A stretch of 10,030 nt of DNA from Pseudomonas sp. UBA5782 (GTDB taxonomy: Bacteria; Pseudomonadota; Gammaproteobacteria; Pseudomonadales; Pseudomonadaceae). The translations under genes and the position numbers were made by a program. Shown in pieces: positions 1 through 5,842 of this stretch (position 1 is its first letter; every line of letters begins with the position of its first letter). The notes beneath the pieces were generated by a model, which worked only from the letters and a program-made list of their open reading frames with translations, did no database searches and was not told the DNA's origin. Location: the NCBI GenBank assembly GCA_002418465.1, contig DIEE01000055.1, positions 25,229 through 35,258 of the forward strand. The letters run 5' to 3'.

Positions 1-12
1 GGGGGGGGGGGG
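1..12. other. Poly-G run at the window edge, probable assembly or sequencing artefact
   Basis: The first 12 bases are all G. Read in the gshB frame they give only Gly codons immediately before a good Gly-Glu-Pro-Val stretch. In related GshB proteins, as I remember them, an Asp precedes Gly-Glu-Pro-Val, so the run probably replaces real sequence. Long G runs at read or contig ends are typical of two-colour Illumina dark cycles. Only position 12 onward should be trusted as gshB. Confidence 0.65.
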
Positions 13-314
13 AGCCGGTGGAATACTGCCTGGCGCGCATTCCGGCCGCCGGCGAGACACGCGGCAACCTGGCCGCCGGCGGGCGTGGCGAAGCGCGGCC
101 GCTGAGCGAGCGCGACCGCTGGATCGCCGCCCAGGTCGGTCCGTTCCTGCGCGAGCGCGGGCTGCTGTTCGTCGGCCTCGACGTGATTGGCGACTACCTC
201 ACCGAAATCAACGTCACCAGCCCGACCTGTATCCGCGAGATCGACAAGGCCTACGACACCCGCATCGGCGAACGCCTGATGCAGTCGATCGCCGACAAGC
301 TCGGCCGCGGCTGA
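3..314 (+). CDS. gshB: Glutathione synthetase, C-terminal part (5' end outside the window)
   Basis: GshB joins gamma-glutamylcysteine to glycine using ATP, the second step of cytoplasmic glutathione synthesis. Only about 100 C-terminal residues of a roughly 315-residue enzyme are present. They include the glycine-rich loop NLAAGGRGEARPL and the ATP-grasp metal-binding end GLDVIGDYLTEINVTSPT, where the Glu and Asn of EINVTSPT are expected to bind Mg-ATP. The reading frame is open to the left edge, so the GTG at 18 is an internal Val codon and not a start. The first bases come from a poly-G run and are unreliable. The downstream neighbour is a tonB-like gene 14 bases after the stop, matching the pseudomonad order pilG-gshB-tonB3. 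Identity is secure from the C-terminal motifs and the context. Confidence 0.95.
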   Translation, partial: GGGEPVEYCLARIPAAGETRGNLAAGGRGEARPLSERDRWIAAQVGPFLRERGLLFVGLDVIGDYLTEINVTSPTCIREIDKAYDTRIGERLMQSIADKLGRG

Positions 315-328
315 GGCGGCAACCTCTC

Positions 329-1345
329 GTGAGTTCGTCACGCCGCGGCAAGGGTCGCGGAAAGGCGCGCGGCGCCGGCCGCGTGGACATTTCCGCGACG
401 GCTGTTCAGACTGCGCGCCTACCGCGATCCGCCGATGCCCCGATGAACGCAGCCGCTCTTCCGCCCGCCCTCGAACGCACCGCTGTCCGCCCCGCGGACC
501 GGCTGGGCTTCACCCTGTTCCTCGCCGCCGTGCTGCACATAGCGGTGATCCTCGGCGTCGGCTTCAGCCTCGCCGATCCCGAGCAGATCAGCCGGACGCT
601 GGAAATCACCCTGTCGACCTTCAAGAGCGAGACCAAGCCCAAGGAGGCCGACTTCCTTGCCCAGGACAACCAGCAGGGCAGCGGCTCGCTGGACCACAAG
701 GCGACGCCGAAGACCACCGAGCTGGCGCCGTTCCAGGACACCCAGATCAACAAGGTGGTGCCGCCCAGCGGGCCGAAGGCCACCCCGGCGCCCGCCGAAG
801 CGCCGAAGGCTGCGGTGGCGACCACAAGGCCGAAACCGGAGAAGACCCCGGCCAAGCGCGAAGAGCGCCAGCCGGAGCCCGACCCGGTGCCGCAGAAGGC
901 GCCGGAGTTCGACAGCGCGCAGCTGAGCAGCGAGATCGCCAGCCTCGAGGCCGAGCTGTCCACCGAGCGCGAGCTCTACGCCAAGCGGCCGAAGATACAT
1001 CGCCTCAACGCCGCCTCGACCATGCGCGACAAGGGCGCCTGGTACAAGGACGACTGGCGCAAGAAGATCGAGCGGGTCGGCAACCTCAACTACCCGGACG
1101 ACGCCCGTCGCCAGCGCATCTACGGCAGCCTGCGCCTGCTGGTTTCGATCAATCGCGACGGCACGCTCTATGAAGTGCAGGTGCTGGAGTCCTCCGGTCA
1201 GCAGGTGCTCGACCAGGCCGCCCTGCGCATCGTCCGCCTGGCCGCGCCCTTCGCACCGTTCAGCGGCGACCTGGCCGACATCGACCGCCTGGAAATCATT
1301 CGTACCTGGCGCTTCGAGCGCGGCGACAAGCTGTCCAGCCGCTGA
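329..1345 (+). CDS. tonB3: TonB-family energy transducer (TonB3-like)
   Basis: The protein is 338 residues from a GTG start. Residues 59-82 form a single inner-membrane helix. Next comes a long Pro/Lys/Glu-rich periplasmic linker (about 103-195), a short likely coiled coil (about 198-216), and a TonB C-terminal domain (about 240-330) with the family YP motif at 255-256 and a Gly at 266. TonB proteins couple the ExbB/ExbD proton-motive machinery to outer-membrane partners. In P. aeruginosa the tonB gene at this locus, next to gshB and the pil genes, is TonB3, reported to be needed for twitching motility and type IV pilus assembly. The membrane helix keeps a His (H70), but the Ser of the classical SxxxH signature is Ala66. 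The start is uncertain: there is only a weak GAGG about 12 bases before GTG 329, and an ATG at 443 would give 300 residues. The first 38 codons are Arg-rich and have lower GC3. No exbB/exbD lies nearby. Family call is firm; the TonB3 role is inferred from synteny. Confidence 0.9.
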   Translation: MSSSRRGKGRGKARGAGRVDISATAVQTARLPRSADAPMNAAALPPALERTAVRPADRLGFTLFLAAVLHIAVILGVGFSLADPEQISRTLEITLSTFKSETKPKEADFLAQDNQQGSGSLDHKATPKTTELAPFQDTQINKVVPPSGPKATPAPAEAPKAAVATTRPKPEKTPAKREERQPEPDPVPQKAPEFDSAQLSSEIASLEAELSTERELYAKRPKIHRLNAASTMRDKGAWYKDDWRKKIERVGNLNYPDDARRQRIYGSLRLLVSINRDGTLYEVQVLESSGQQVLDQAALRIVRLAAPFAPFSGDLADIDRLEIIRTWRFERGDKLSSR

Positions 1346-1422
1346 CGGCGTGCGCCCACCTTTCACATGTCGTTAGCGCTCGCCCCTTGTGGGTCGAGGA
1401 ACGAAACCCGAAACTAGGCGAC

Positions 1423-1992
1423 ATGAAAATCGACGCACCCAGCTACCTCAAGCATCAGCTCCTGATCGCCATGCCGCACATGGCCGACCCGAATTTCGCG
1501 CAGACGGTCATCTACCTGGTCGAGCACAACGACCAGGGCGCCATGGGCCTGATCATCAACCGCCCGAACGGCCTCAACCTCGCCGACGTGCTCGAACAGC
1601 TGCGCCCCGACAGCGAGCCGGCGCCGCGCTGCGAGGACATCGCGATCTTCACCGGCGGCCCGGTGCAGACCGATCGCGGCTTCGTCCTGCACCCGGCGGG
1701 CGAGATCTACCAGGCCACCGTGGCGCTCGGCGAACTGTCGCTTTCCACCTCGCAGGACGTGCTCTTCGCCATCGCCGAAGGCAGTGGCCCGGCGCAGAGC
1801 CTGATCACCCTCGGCTACGCCGGCTGGGAAGCCGGGCAGCTGGAGGCCGAACTGGTCGACAACGCCTGGCTGAGCTGCCCGGTGGATCTCGACATCCTCT
1901 TCCAGATACCCGCCGAACGGCGCCTGGACGCCGCCGCCGCGTACCTGGGCATCAACCTCGCGCTGCTCACCTCGCAGGCCGGCCACGCATGA
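1423..1992 (+). CDS. algH: AlgH / YqgE family protein (UPF0301, DUF179)
   Basis: The protein is 189 residues, the usual length of this family. Signature segments are AMPHMADPNFAQTVIYLVEH (16-35), GAMGLIINRP (39-48), FTGGPVQTDRGFVLH (76-90), GYAGWEAGQLE (131-141) and NAWL (147-150). In P. aeruginosa the gene at this position is algH, named for an effect on alginate regulation; its biochemical function is not established. The protein is probably cytoplasmic, since no signal peptide or membrane helix is seen. I chose ATG 1423 because it gives the normal family start MKxxAPSYLKHQ and has AGG just upstream at 1416-1418. A GTG at 1387 would add 12 residues that look unrelated to the family. The stop overlaps the ruvX start (ATGA), so the two genes are probably translationally coupled, as algH/yqgE and ruvX/yqgF commonly are. 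Confidence 0.95.
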   Translation: MKIDAPSYLKHQLLIAMPHMADPNFAQTVIYLVEHNDQGAMGLIINRPNGLNLADVLEQLRPDSEPAPRCEDIAIFTGGPVQTDRGFVLHPAGEIYQATVALGELSLSTSQDVLFAIAEGSGPAQSLITLGYAGWEAGQLEAELVDNAWLSCPVDLDILFQIPAERRLDAAAAYLGINLALLTSQAGHA

Positions 1993-2414
1993 GCGCACCG
2001 CGCCTGCTGCTGGGCTTCGACTACGGCACCAAGCAGATCGGCGTGGCCGTCGGCCAGGCGATCACCGGCCAGGCCCGCGAACTCTGCGTGCTCAAGGCGC
2101 AAAATGGCGTGCCGGACTGGCAGAAGGTCGAAGCGCTGATCAGGGAATGGCAGCCGGACGCCATCGTCGTCGGCCTGCCACTGAACATGGACGGCACGCC
2201 GAGCGAGATGAGCGCCCGCGCGGAGAAGTTCGCGCGGCGCCTGAACGGCCGCTTCAACCTGCCGGTGCACACCCACGACGAACGCCTGACCACCTTCGAA
2301 GCCAAGGGCCAGCGCCTGGCCCAGGGTCAGCGCGGCGGCTATCGCGACAACCCGGTGGACGCCCTCGCCGCCGCCCTGCTGCTGGAAGGCTGGCTGGAGC
2401 AAAACGCCGGCTAG
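1989..2414 (+). CDS. ruvX: RuvX / YqgF, putative pre-16S rRNA nuclease / Holliday-junction resolvase-like protein
   Basis: The protein is 141 residues with an RNase H-like fold. Visible motifs are GFDYGTKQIGVAVG (9-22, catalytic-type Asp11), VVGLPLNMDGTPSE (60-73), THDERLTT (95-102, acidic pair 97-98) and a C-terminal VDALAAALLLEGWL (123-136, Asp124). These are the positions of the acidic metal ligands in the family. YqgF is needed for maturation of the 5' end of 16S rRNA in E. coli, and Holliday-junction cleavage has been reported for some homologues. The start ATG at 1989 overlaps the algH stop (ATGA). The frame is open far upstream through algH, but that stretch is Arg/Pro-rich shadow translation and not part of the protein. 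Confidence 0.96.
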   Translation: MSAPRLLLGFDYGTKQIGVAVGQAITGQARELCVLKAQNGVPDWQKVEALIREWQPDAIVVGLPLNMDGTPSEMSARAEKFARRLNGRFNLPVHTHDERLTTFEAKGQRLAQGQRGGYRDNPVDALAAALLLEGWLEQNAG

Positions 2415-2461
2415 GACGACGCGCCACGGCGGCCGATCGCCACAACCCACGAATTCTGTAC

Positions 2462-2465
2462 GGAG
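2462..2465 (+). promoter_or_regulatory. Ribosome binding site of pyrR
   Basis: GGAG lies 6 bases before ATG 2472 and supports that start. It sits at the end of a 57-base gap after ruvX. I see no intrinsic terminator or PyrR-type anti-antiterminator hairpin in this gap. Confidence 0.7.
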
Positions 2466-2471
2466 ACCGCC

Positions 2472-2981
2472 ATGAACCTACCCAATCCCGCCGACCTGCT
2501 GCCGCAGATGGCCCGCGACCTGCAGCGCCACCTGGCCAATCGCGGCATCGCCGACGCACGCTTCATCGGCATCCACAGCGGCGGCGTGTGGGTCGCCCAG
2601 GCGCTGCTCGCCGAACTCGGCAGCGATGCGCCGCTGGGCACCCTGGACGTGTCCTTCTACCGTGACGATTTCAGCCAGAACGGCCTGCACCCGCAGGTGC
2701 GCCCGTCGGCCCTGCCGTTCGAGGTCGAGGGCCAGCACCTGGTGCTGGTCGACGACGTGCTGATGAGCGGGCGGACCATCCGCGCCGCCCTCAACGAACT
2801 GTTCGACTACGGCCGCCCGGCCAGCGTGACACTGGTCTGCCTGCTCGATCTGGAGGCCGGCGAGCTGCCGATCCGCGCCGACGTGCTCGGCGCCACCCTG
2901 TCGCTGGCCCCCGACCAGCGGGTAAAATTGACCGGCCCCGCGCCGCTCGCGCTCGAGTCCAAGACCCTCTCCGCCTCCTGA
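2472..2981 (+). CDS. pyrR: PyrR, bifunctional pyrimidine regulator / uracil phosphoribosyltransferase family
   Basis: The protein is 169 residues, a type I phosphoribosyltransferase. The PRPP-binding motif VLVDDVLMSGRTI is at 91-103, and the family segment SFYRDDFSQNGLHPQVRPS is at 61-79. In Bacillus, PyrR binds UMP/UTP and attenuates pyr mRNA, and it also has uracil phosphoribosyltransferase activity. In pseudomonads the gene lies just upstream of pyrBC' and has been linked to pyrimidine regulation. The C-terminal segment reads LLDLEAGELPIRAD (124-137) where Bacillus PyrR has a DRG-type sequence; as I recall, this is usual for Pseudomonas. pyrB begins 13 bases after the stop, so the two are very likely co-transcribed. 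No attenuator is visible upstream or between the genes, so any control would have to work differently from Bacillus. Confidence 0.95.
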   Translation: MNLPNPADLLPQMARDLQRHLANRGIADARFIGIHSGGVWVAQALLAELGSDAPLGTLDVSFYRDDFSQNGLHPQVRPSALPFEVEGQHLVLVDDVLMSGRTIRAALNELFDYGRPASVTLVCLLDLEAGELPIRADVLGATLSLAPDQRVKLTGPAPLALESKTLSAS

Positions 2982-2994
2982 CAAGGCCACCCCC

Positions 2995-4002
2995 ATGCCT
3001 ATCGCCGCCAAGCGCTCACTGCAGCTCAACGATCAGGGCCAGTTGCGTCACTTCCTCTCGCTCGACGGTTTGCCGCGCGAGCTGCTCACGGAAATCCTCG
3101 ACACCGCCGACTCCTTCCTCGAAGTAGGCGCGCGCGCGGTGAAGAAAGTCCCGCTGCTACGCGGCAAGACCGTGTGCAACGTGTTCTTCGAGAACTCCAC
3201 GCGCACCCGCACCACCTTCGAGCTGGCGGCGCAGCGACTGTCCGCCGACGTGATCAGCCTGAACGTCTCGACTAGCTCGACCAGCAAGGGCGAGACGCTG
3301 TTCGACACCCTGCGCAACCTCGAGGCGATGGCCGCCGACATCTTCGTCGTGCGGCATGCCGACTCCGGCGCCGCGCACTTCATCGCCGAGCACGTCTGCC
3401 CGGACCTGGCGATCATCAACGGCGGCGACGGCCGCCACGCGCACCCGACCCAGGGCATGCTCGACATGCTCACCATCCGCCGCCACAAGGGCGGCTTCGA
3501 GAACCTCTCGGTGGCCATCGTCGGCGACGTCCTGCACTCGCGGGTGGCGCGCTCGAACATGCTCGCGCTGAAGACCCTCGGCTGCCCGGACATCCGCGTG
3601 ATCGGCCCGAAGACGCTGCTGCCGGTCGGCATCGAACAGTACGGCGTGCGCGTCTTCACCGACCTCGCCGCCGGGCTCAAGAATGTCGACGTGGTGATCA
3701 TGCTGCGCCTGCAGCGCGAGCGCATGCAGGGCGGCCTGCTGCCCAGCGAGGGCGAGTTCTACCGCCTCTACGGCCTCACCGAACAGCGCCTCAAGCTGGC
3801 CCATCCGGATGCCATCGTCATGCACCCGGGGCCGATCAACCGTGGCGTCGAGATCGAATCGGCGGTGGCCGACGGCGCCCATTCGGTGATCCTCAATCAG
3901 GTCACCTACGGCATCGCCGTGCGCATGGCGGTGCTGTCCATGGCCATGAGTGGCCAGACCGCGCAACGCCAGCTCAACCAGCAGACCGAGGAGCAGCACT
4001 GA
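2995..4002 (+). CDS. pyrB: Aspartate carbamoyltransferase catalytic subunit (class A, PyrC'-associated type)
   Basis: PyrB condenses carbamoyl phosphate with aspartate, the first committed step of UMP synthesis. The protein is 335 residues. The carbamoyl-phosphate loop FFENSTRTRTTFE is at 64-76, the mobile loop STSKGET at 95-101, HPTQ at 150-153, the Asp-domain SRVAR at 182-186, and HPGPINRG at 277-284. The N-terminal extension of about 10-15 residues relative to E. coli PyrB fits class A enzymes, which form a large PyrB-PyrC' holoenzyme and bind nucleotide effectors on PyrB itself instead of using PyrI. AAGG about 8 bases before ATG 2995 serves as ribosome binding site. The stop TGA overlaps the pyrC' ATG by one base (TGATG), which fits equimolar synthesis of the two subunits. 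Confidence 0.98.
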   Translation: MPIAAKRSLQLNDQGQLRHFLSLDGLPRELLTEILDTADSFLEVGARAVKKVPLLRGKTVCNVFFENSTRTRTTFELAAQRLSADVISLNVSTSSTSKGETLFDTLRNLEAMAADIFVVRHADSGAAHFIAEHVCPDLAIINGGDGRHAHPTQGMLDMLTIRRHKGGFENLSVAIVGDVLHSRVARSNMLALKTLGCPDIRVIGPKTLLPVGIEQYGVRVFTDLAAGLKNVDVVIMLRLQRERMQGGLLPSEGEFYRLYGLTEQRLKLAHPDAIVMHPGPINRGVEIESAVADGAHSVILNQVTYGIAVRMAVLSMAMSGQTAQRQLNQQTEEQH

Positions 4003-5273
4003 TGCGTACCCGAATCCTCGGCGCCCGCCTGATCGACCCGGCCAGCGGCCACGACGGCGTGACCGACCTGTACCTGGAAGACGGCCGGATCAAGGCCATC
4101 GGCGAAGCGCCGGCCGGCTTCGACGCCGAGCACGAAATCGCCGCCCACGGGCTGGTCGCCGCTCCCGGCCTGGTGGACCTTTCCGTCGCCCTGCGCGAGC
4201 CCGGCTACAGCCGCAAGGGCAGCATTGCCAGCGAAACCCTGGCCGCCGCCGCCGGTGGCGTCACCAGCCTGTGCTGCCCGCCGCTGACCCGCCCGGTGCT
4301 GGACACCCCGGCCGTTGCCGAGCTGATCCTCGACCGCGCCCGCGAAGCCGGTCACTGCAAGGTCTTCCCGATCGGTGCGCTGACCAAGAACCTCGCCGGC
4401 GAGCAGCTCGCCGAGCTGGTCGCCCTGCGCGACGCGGGCTGCGTGGCCTTCGGCAACGGCCTGACCAACTTCCCGAGCAACCGCAACCTGCGCCGCGCGC
4501 TGGAATACGCGGCAACCTTCGACCTCACCGTCGTCCTGCACTCCCAGGATGCCGATCTCGCCGAGGGCGGCCTCGCCCACGAAGGCCCGACGGCTAGCTT
4601 CCTCGGCCTGCCGGGGATTCCGGAAAGCGCGGAGACCGTGGCCCTGGCGCGCAACCTGCTGCTGGTGGAACAGAGCGGCGTACGCGCGCACTTCAGCCAG
4701 CTGACCAGCGCCCGTGGCGCGCAGATGATCGGCGAAGCCCAGGCCCGCGGGCTGCCGGTGACGGCGGATGTGGCGCTGTACCAGTTGATCCTCACCGACG
4801 AGGCGCTCGCCGAATTCTCCAGCCTCTATCACGTGCAGCCGCCGCTGCGCACCGCCGCCGACCGCGAGGGGCTGCGCGAAGCGCTGAAGAGCGGGGTGAT
4901 CTCGGCGATCTCCAGCCATCACCAACCGCACGAGGCGGACGCCAAGCTGGCACCGTTCGGCGCCACCGAGCCGGGCATCAGCAGCGTCGAACTGCTGCTG
5001 CCGCTGGCGCTGACCCTGGTGCAGGACGGCCTGCTCGACCTGCCGACCCTGCTCGCCCGCCTCAGCAACGGTCCCGCCGCCGCATTGCGCCTGTCCGCCG
5101 GCAGCCTCCAGGTCGGTGCCGCCGCCGACCTGGTGCTGTTCGACCCCGCTGCCAGCACCCTGGCCGGCGAGGCCTGGTATTCCAAGGGCGGCAACTGCCC
5201 GTTCCTCGGCCACGCCCTGCCAGGCGCGGTGCGCTACACCCTGGTCGACGGCCACGTCTGCTACCAGTCCTGA
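4002..5273 (+). CDS. pyrC': Dihydroorotase-like protein PyrC', non-catalytic ATCase partner
   Basis: The protein is 423 residues with the amidohydrolase/dihydroorotase fold, but most metal ligands are gone. The HxH pair that normally follows PGxxD is Ser61 and Ala63 (PGLVDLSVALREPG). The bridging Asp segment reads AFGNG (149-153) without Asp. The late catalytic Asp of the DHAPH motif is His306 (SSHHQPH). Two single His ligands are kept, in VVLHSQD (His180) and RAHFSQLTS (His230). Such pseudo-dihydroorotases are known in Pseudomonas: they are required structurally for PyrB activity while a separate pyrC encodes the real enzyme. The ATG at 4002 overlaps the pyrB stop. A strong terminator follows the gene, ending this operon. 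Confidence 0.95.
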   Translation: MRTRILGARLIDPASGHDGVTDLYLEDGRIKAIGEAPAGFDAEHEIAAHGLVAAPGLVDLSVALREPGYSRKGSIASETLAAAAGGVTSLCCPPLTRPVLDTPAVAELILDRAREAGHCKVFPIGALTKNLAGEQLAELVALRDAGCVAFGNGLTNFPSNRNLRRALEYAATFDLTVVLHSQDADLAEGGLAHEGPTASFLGLPGIPESAETVALARNLLLVEQSGVRAHFSQLTSARGAQMIGEAQARGLPVTADVALYQLILTDEALAEFSSLYHVQPPLRTAADREGLREALKSGVISAISSHHQPHEADAKLAPFGATEPGISSVELLLPLALTLVQDGLLDLPTLLARLSNGPAAALRLSAGSLQVGAAADLVLFDPAASTLAGEAWYSKGGNCPFLGHALPGAVRYTLVDGHVCYQS

Positions 5274-5286
5274 TCGCCCGCAAAAG

Positions 5287-5312
5287 AAAAGCCCGCCAAT
5301 CGGCGGGCTTTT
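5287..5312. terminator. Bidirectional intrinsic terminator between pyrC' and the TM2 gene
   Basis: The 7-bp GC stem GCCCGCC/GGCGGGC (5291-5297 with 5302-5308) has a 4-base loop (AATC). It is extended by four A-T pairs, so A-rich and T-rich tracts flank it on both sides (AAAA 5287-5290, TTTTT 5309-5313). It therefore works in either direction for two convergent genes: pyrC' ends 13 bases before it on the + strand, and the TM2 gene ends 15 bases beyond it on the - strand. Confidence 0.93.
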
Positions 5313-5327
5313 TCGTTTCCCTCGCGC

Positions 5328-5726
5328 CTAGCGCTGGCGCGCGTTGCGCATCGACACCTGATCGTTGAGCGTCCAGAAGTCGTAGAGCACACCGACCAGG
5401 AACAGCCCCCCGGTGCACAGGTAGATCAGCCCGGTGATCCATTTGCCCTGGTACATGCGGTGCACGCCGAACAGACCGAGGAAGGTCAGCAGCAGCCAGG
5501 CGACGTTGTAGTCGGTCGGCCCGGCGTTGAAGCGCAGGTCGGCCTCGCGGTCCATCGCCGGGATCAGGAAGAAGTCGATGATCCAGCCGACGAAGAACAG
5601 GCCGAAGGTGAAGAACCAGATCGTCCCGGTGACCGGCTTGCCGTAGTAGAAACGGTGCGCGCCGGTGAAGCCGAAGATCCACAGCAGATAACCGATCAGC
5701 TTGCTGTGCGTGTCCTGTTGTTGCAT
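5328..5726 (-). CDS. Small membrane protein with two tandem TM2 domains
   Basis: The protein is 132 residues and very hydrophobic. It contains two TM2-type units. The first (about 12-56) has GFTGAHRFYYGK and ends in GWIIDFFLIP. The second (about 76-122) has GLFGVHRMYQGK and ends in GVLYDFWTLND. Each unit has two likely membrane helices joined by the conserved G-x-HR-x-Y-x-GK turn and ends with the typical Asp. Four membrane helices are therefore likely, probably in the inner membrane. TM2 proteins are widespread and mostly without known function in bacteria. I chose the ATG at 5726 because AGAGGA stands 6 bases upstream; an in-frame start at 5801 would add 25 residues without TM2 features. 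It converges on pyrC' across a shared terminator and is divergent from the SOS-type operon on its other side. Confidence 0.9.
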   Translation of the reverse strand: MQQQDTHSKLIGYLLWIFGFTGAHRFYYGKPVTGTIWFFTFGLFFVGWIIDFFLIPAMDREADLRFNAGPTDYNVAWLLLTFLGLFGVHRMYQGKWITGLIYLCTGGLFLVGVLYDFWTLNDQVSMRNARQR

Positions 5727-5732
5727 GGCGAA

Positions 5733-5738
5733 TCCTCT
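5733..5738 (-). promoter_or_regulatory. Ribosome binding site of the TM2 gene
   Basis: On the - strand AGAGGA lies 6 bases before ATG 5726. It is the best Shine-Dalgarno match in this region and decides the start in favour of 5726 over 5801. Confidence 0.75.
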
Positions 5739-5800
5739 GCAGTGAACCGATTTCAGTGCGCCGACGACCGGGACGGCCGATCGCTTGCAGGCGCAGAACA

Positions 5801-5839
5801 TTGTACGAATACTGTATTTAAATACAGTATTTGGTGCAA
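5801..5839. promoter_or_regulatory. Possible divergent sigma-70-type promoters built into the LexA palindrome
   Basis: On the + strand TTGTAC (5801-5806) and TACAGT (5823-5828) are 16 bases apart. On the - strand TTGCAC (5839-5834) and TACAGT (5816-5811) are 17 bases apart. Both -10 candidates are arms of the palindrome, so LexA would cover both. The matches are only moderate (about 3/6 and 4/6). The + promoter would give a leader of only about 8 bases, which fits the lack of a clear Shine-Dalgarno before ATG 5843. An upstream + alternative is TTGCAG (5785-5790) with AATACT (5808-5813). Confidence 0.35.
5808..5831. promoter_or_regulatory. LexA (SOS) operator, 24-bp perfect palindrome
   Basis: The core CTGTATTTAAATACAG (5812-5827) fits the gammaproteobacterial LexA consensus CTG-N10-CAG with an AT-rich centre. 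The dyad symmetry continues perfectly for four more bases on each side. It ends 11 bases before ATG 5843 of the radical SAM gene and 81 bases from the start of the divergent TM2 gene. Its position next to a DNA-repair operon supports LexA repression of that operon. From memory, the P. aeruginosa homologue of the radical SAM gene (PA0069) has been listed in the LexA regulon. Confidence 0.9.
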
Positions 5840-5842
5840 ATC

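Noticed and set aside
1346..1422. Possible AlgU (sigma-22) or sigma-70 promoter before algH
   Set aside because: No GAACTT/TCTGA pair with proper spacing and no convincing -35/-10; only loose A-rich matches.
1389..1988. Upstream extension of ruvX through algH
   Set aside because: It is the shifted-frame reading of algH. The RuvX N-terminus fits ATG 1989.
2415..2471. Attenuator or riboswitch before pyrR
   Set aside because: Only a weak GGCGGCCGATCGCC dyad and no U tract; not enough for a call.
3906..5255. Long open frame of 449 codons on the - strand opposite pyrC'
   Set aside because: Its product is Gly/Ala/Gln/Arg-rich with no family motif and lies antisense to a clearly conserved gene. 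Such frames are normal in GC-rich DNA.
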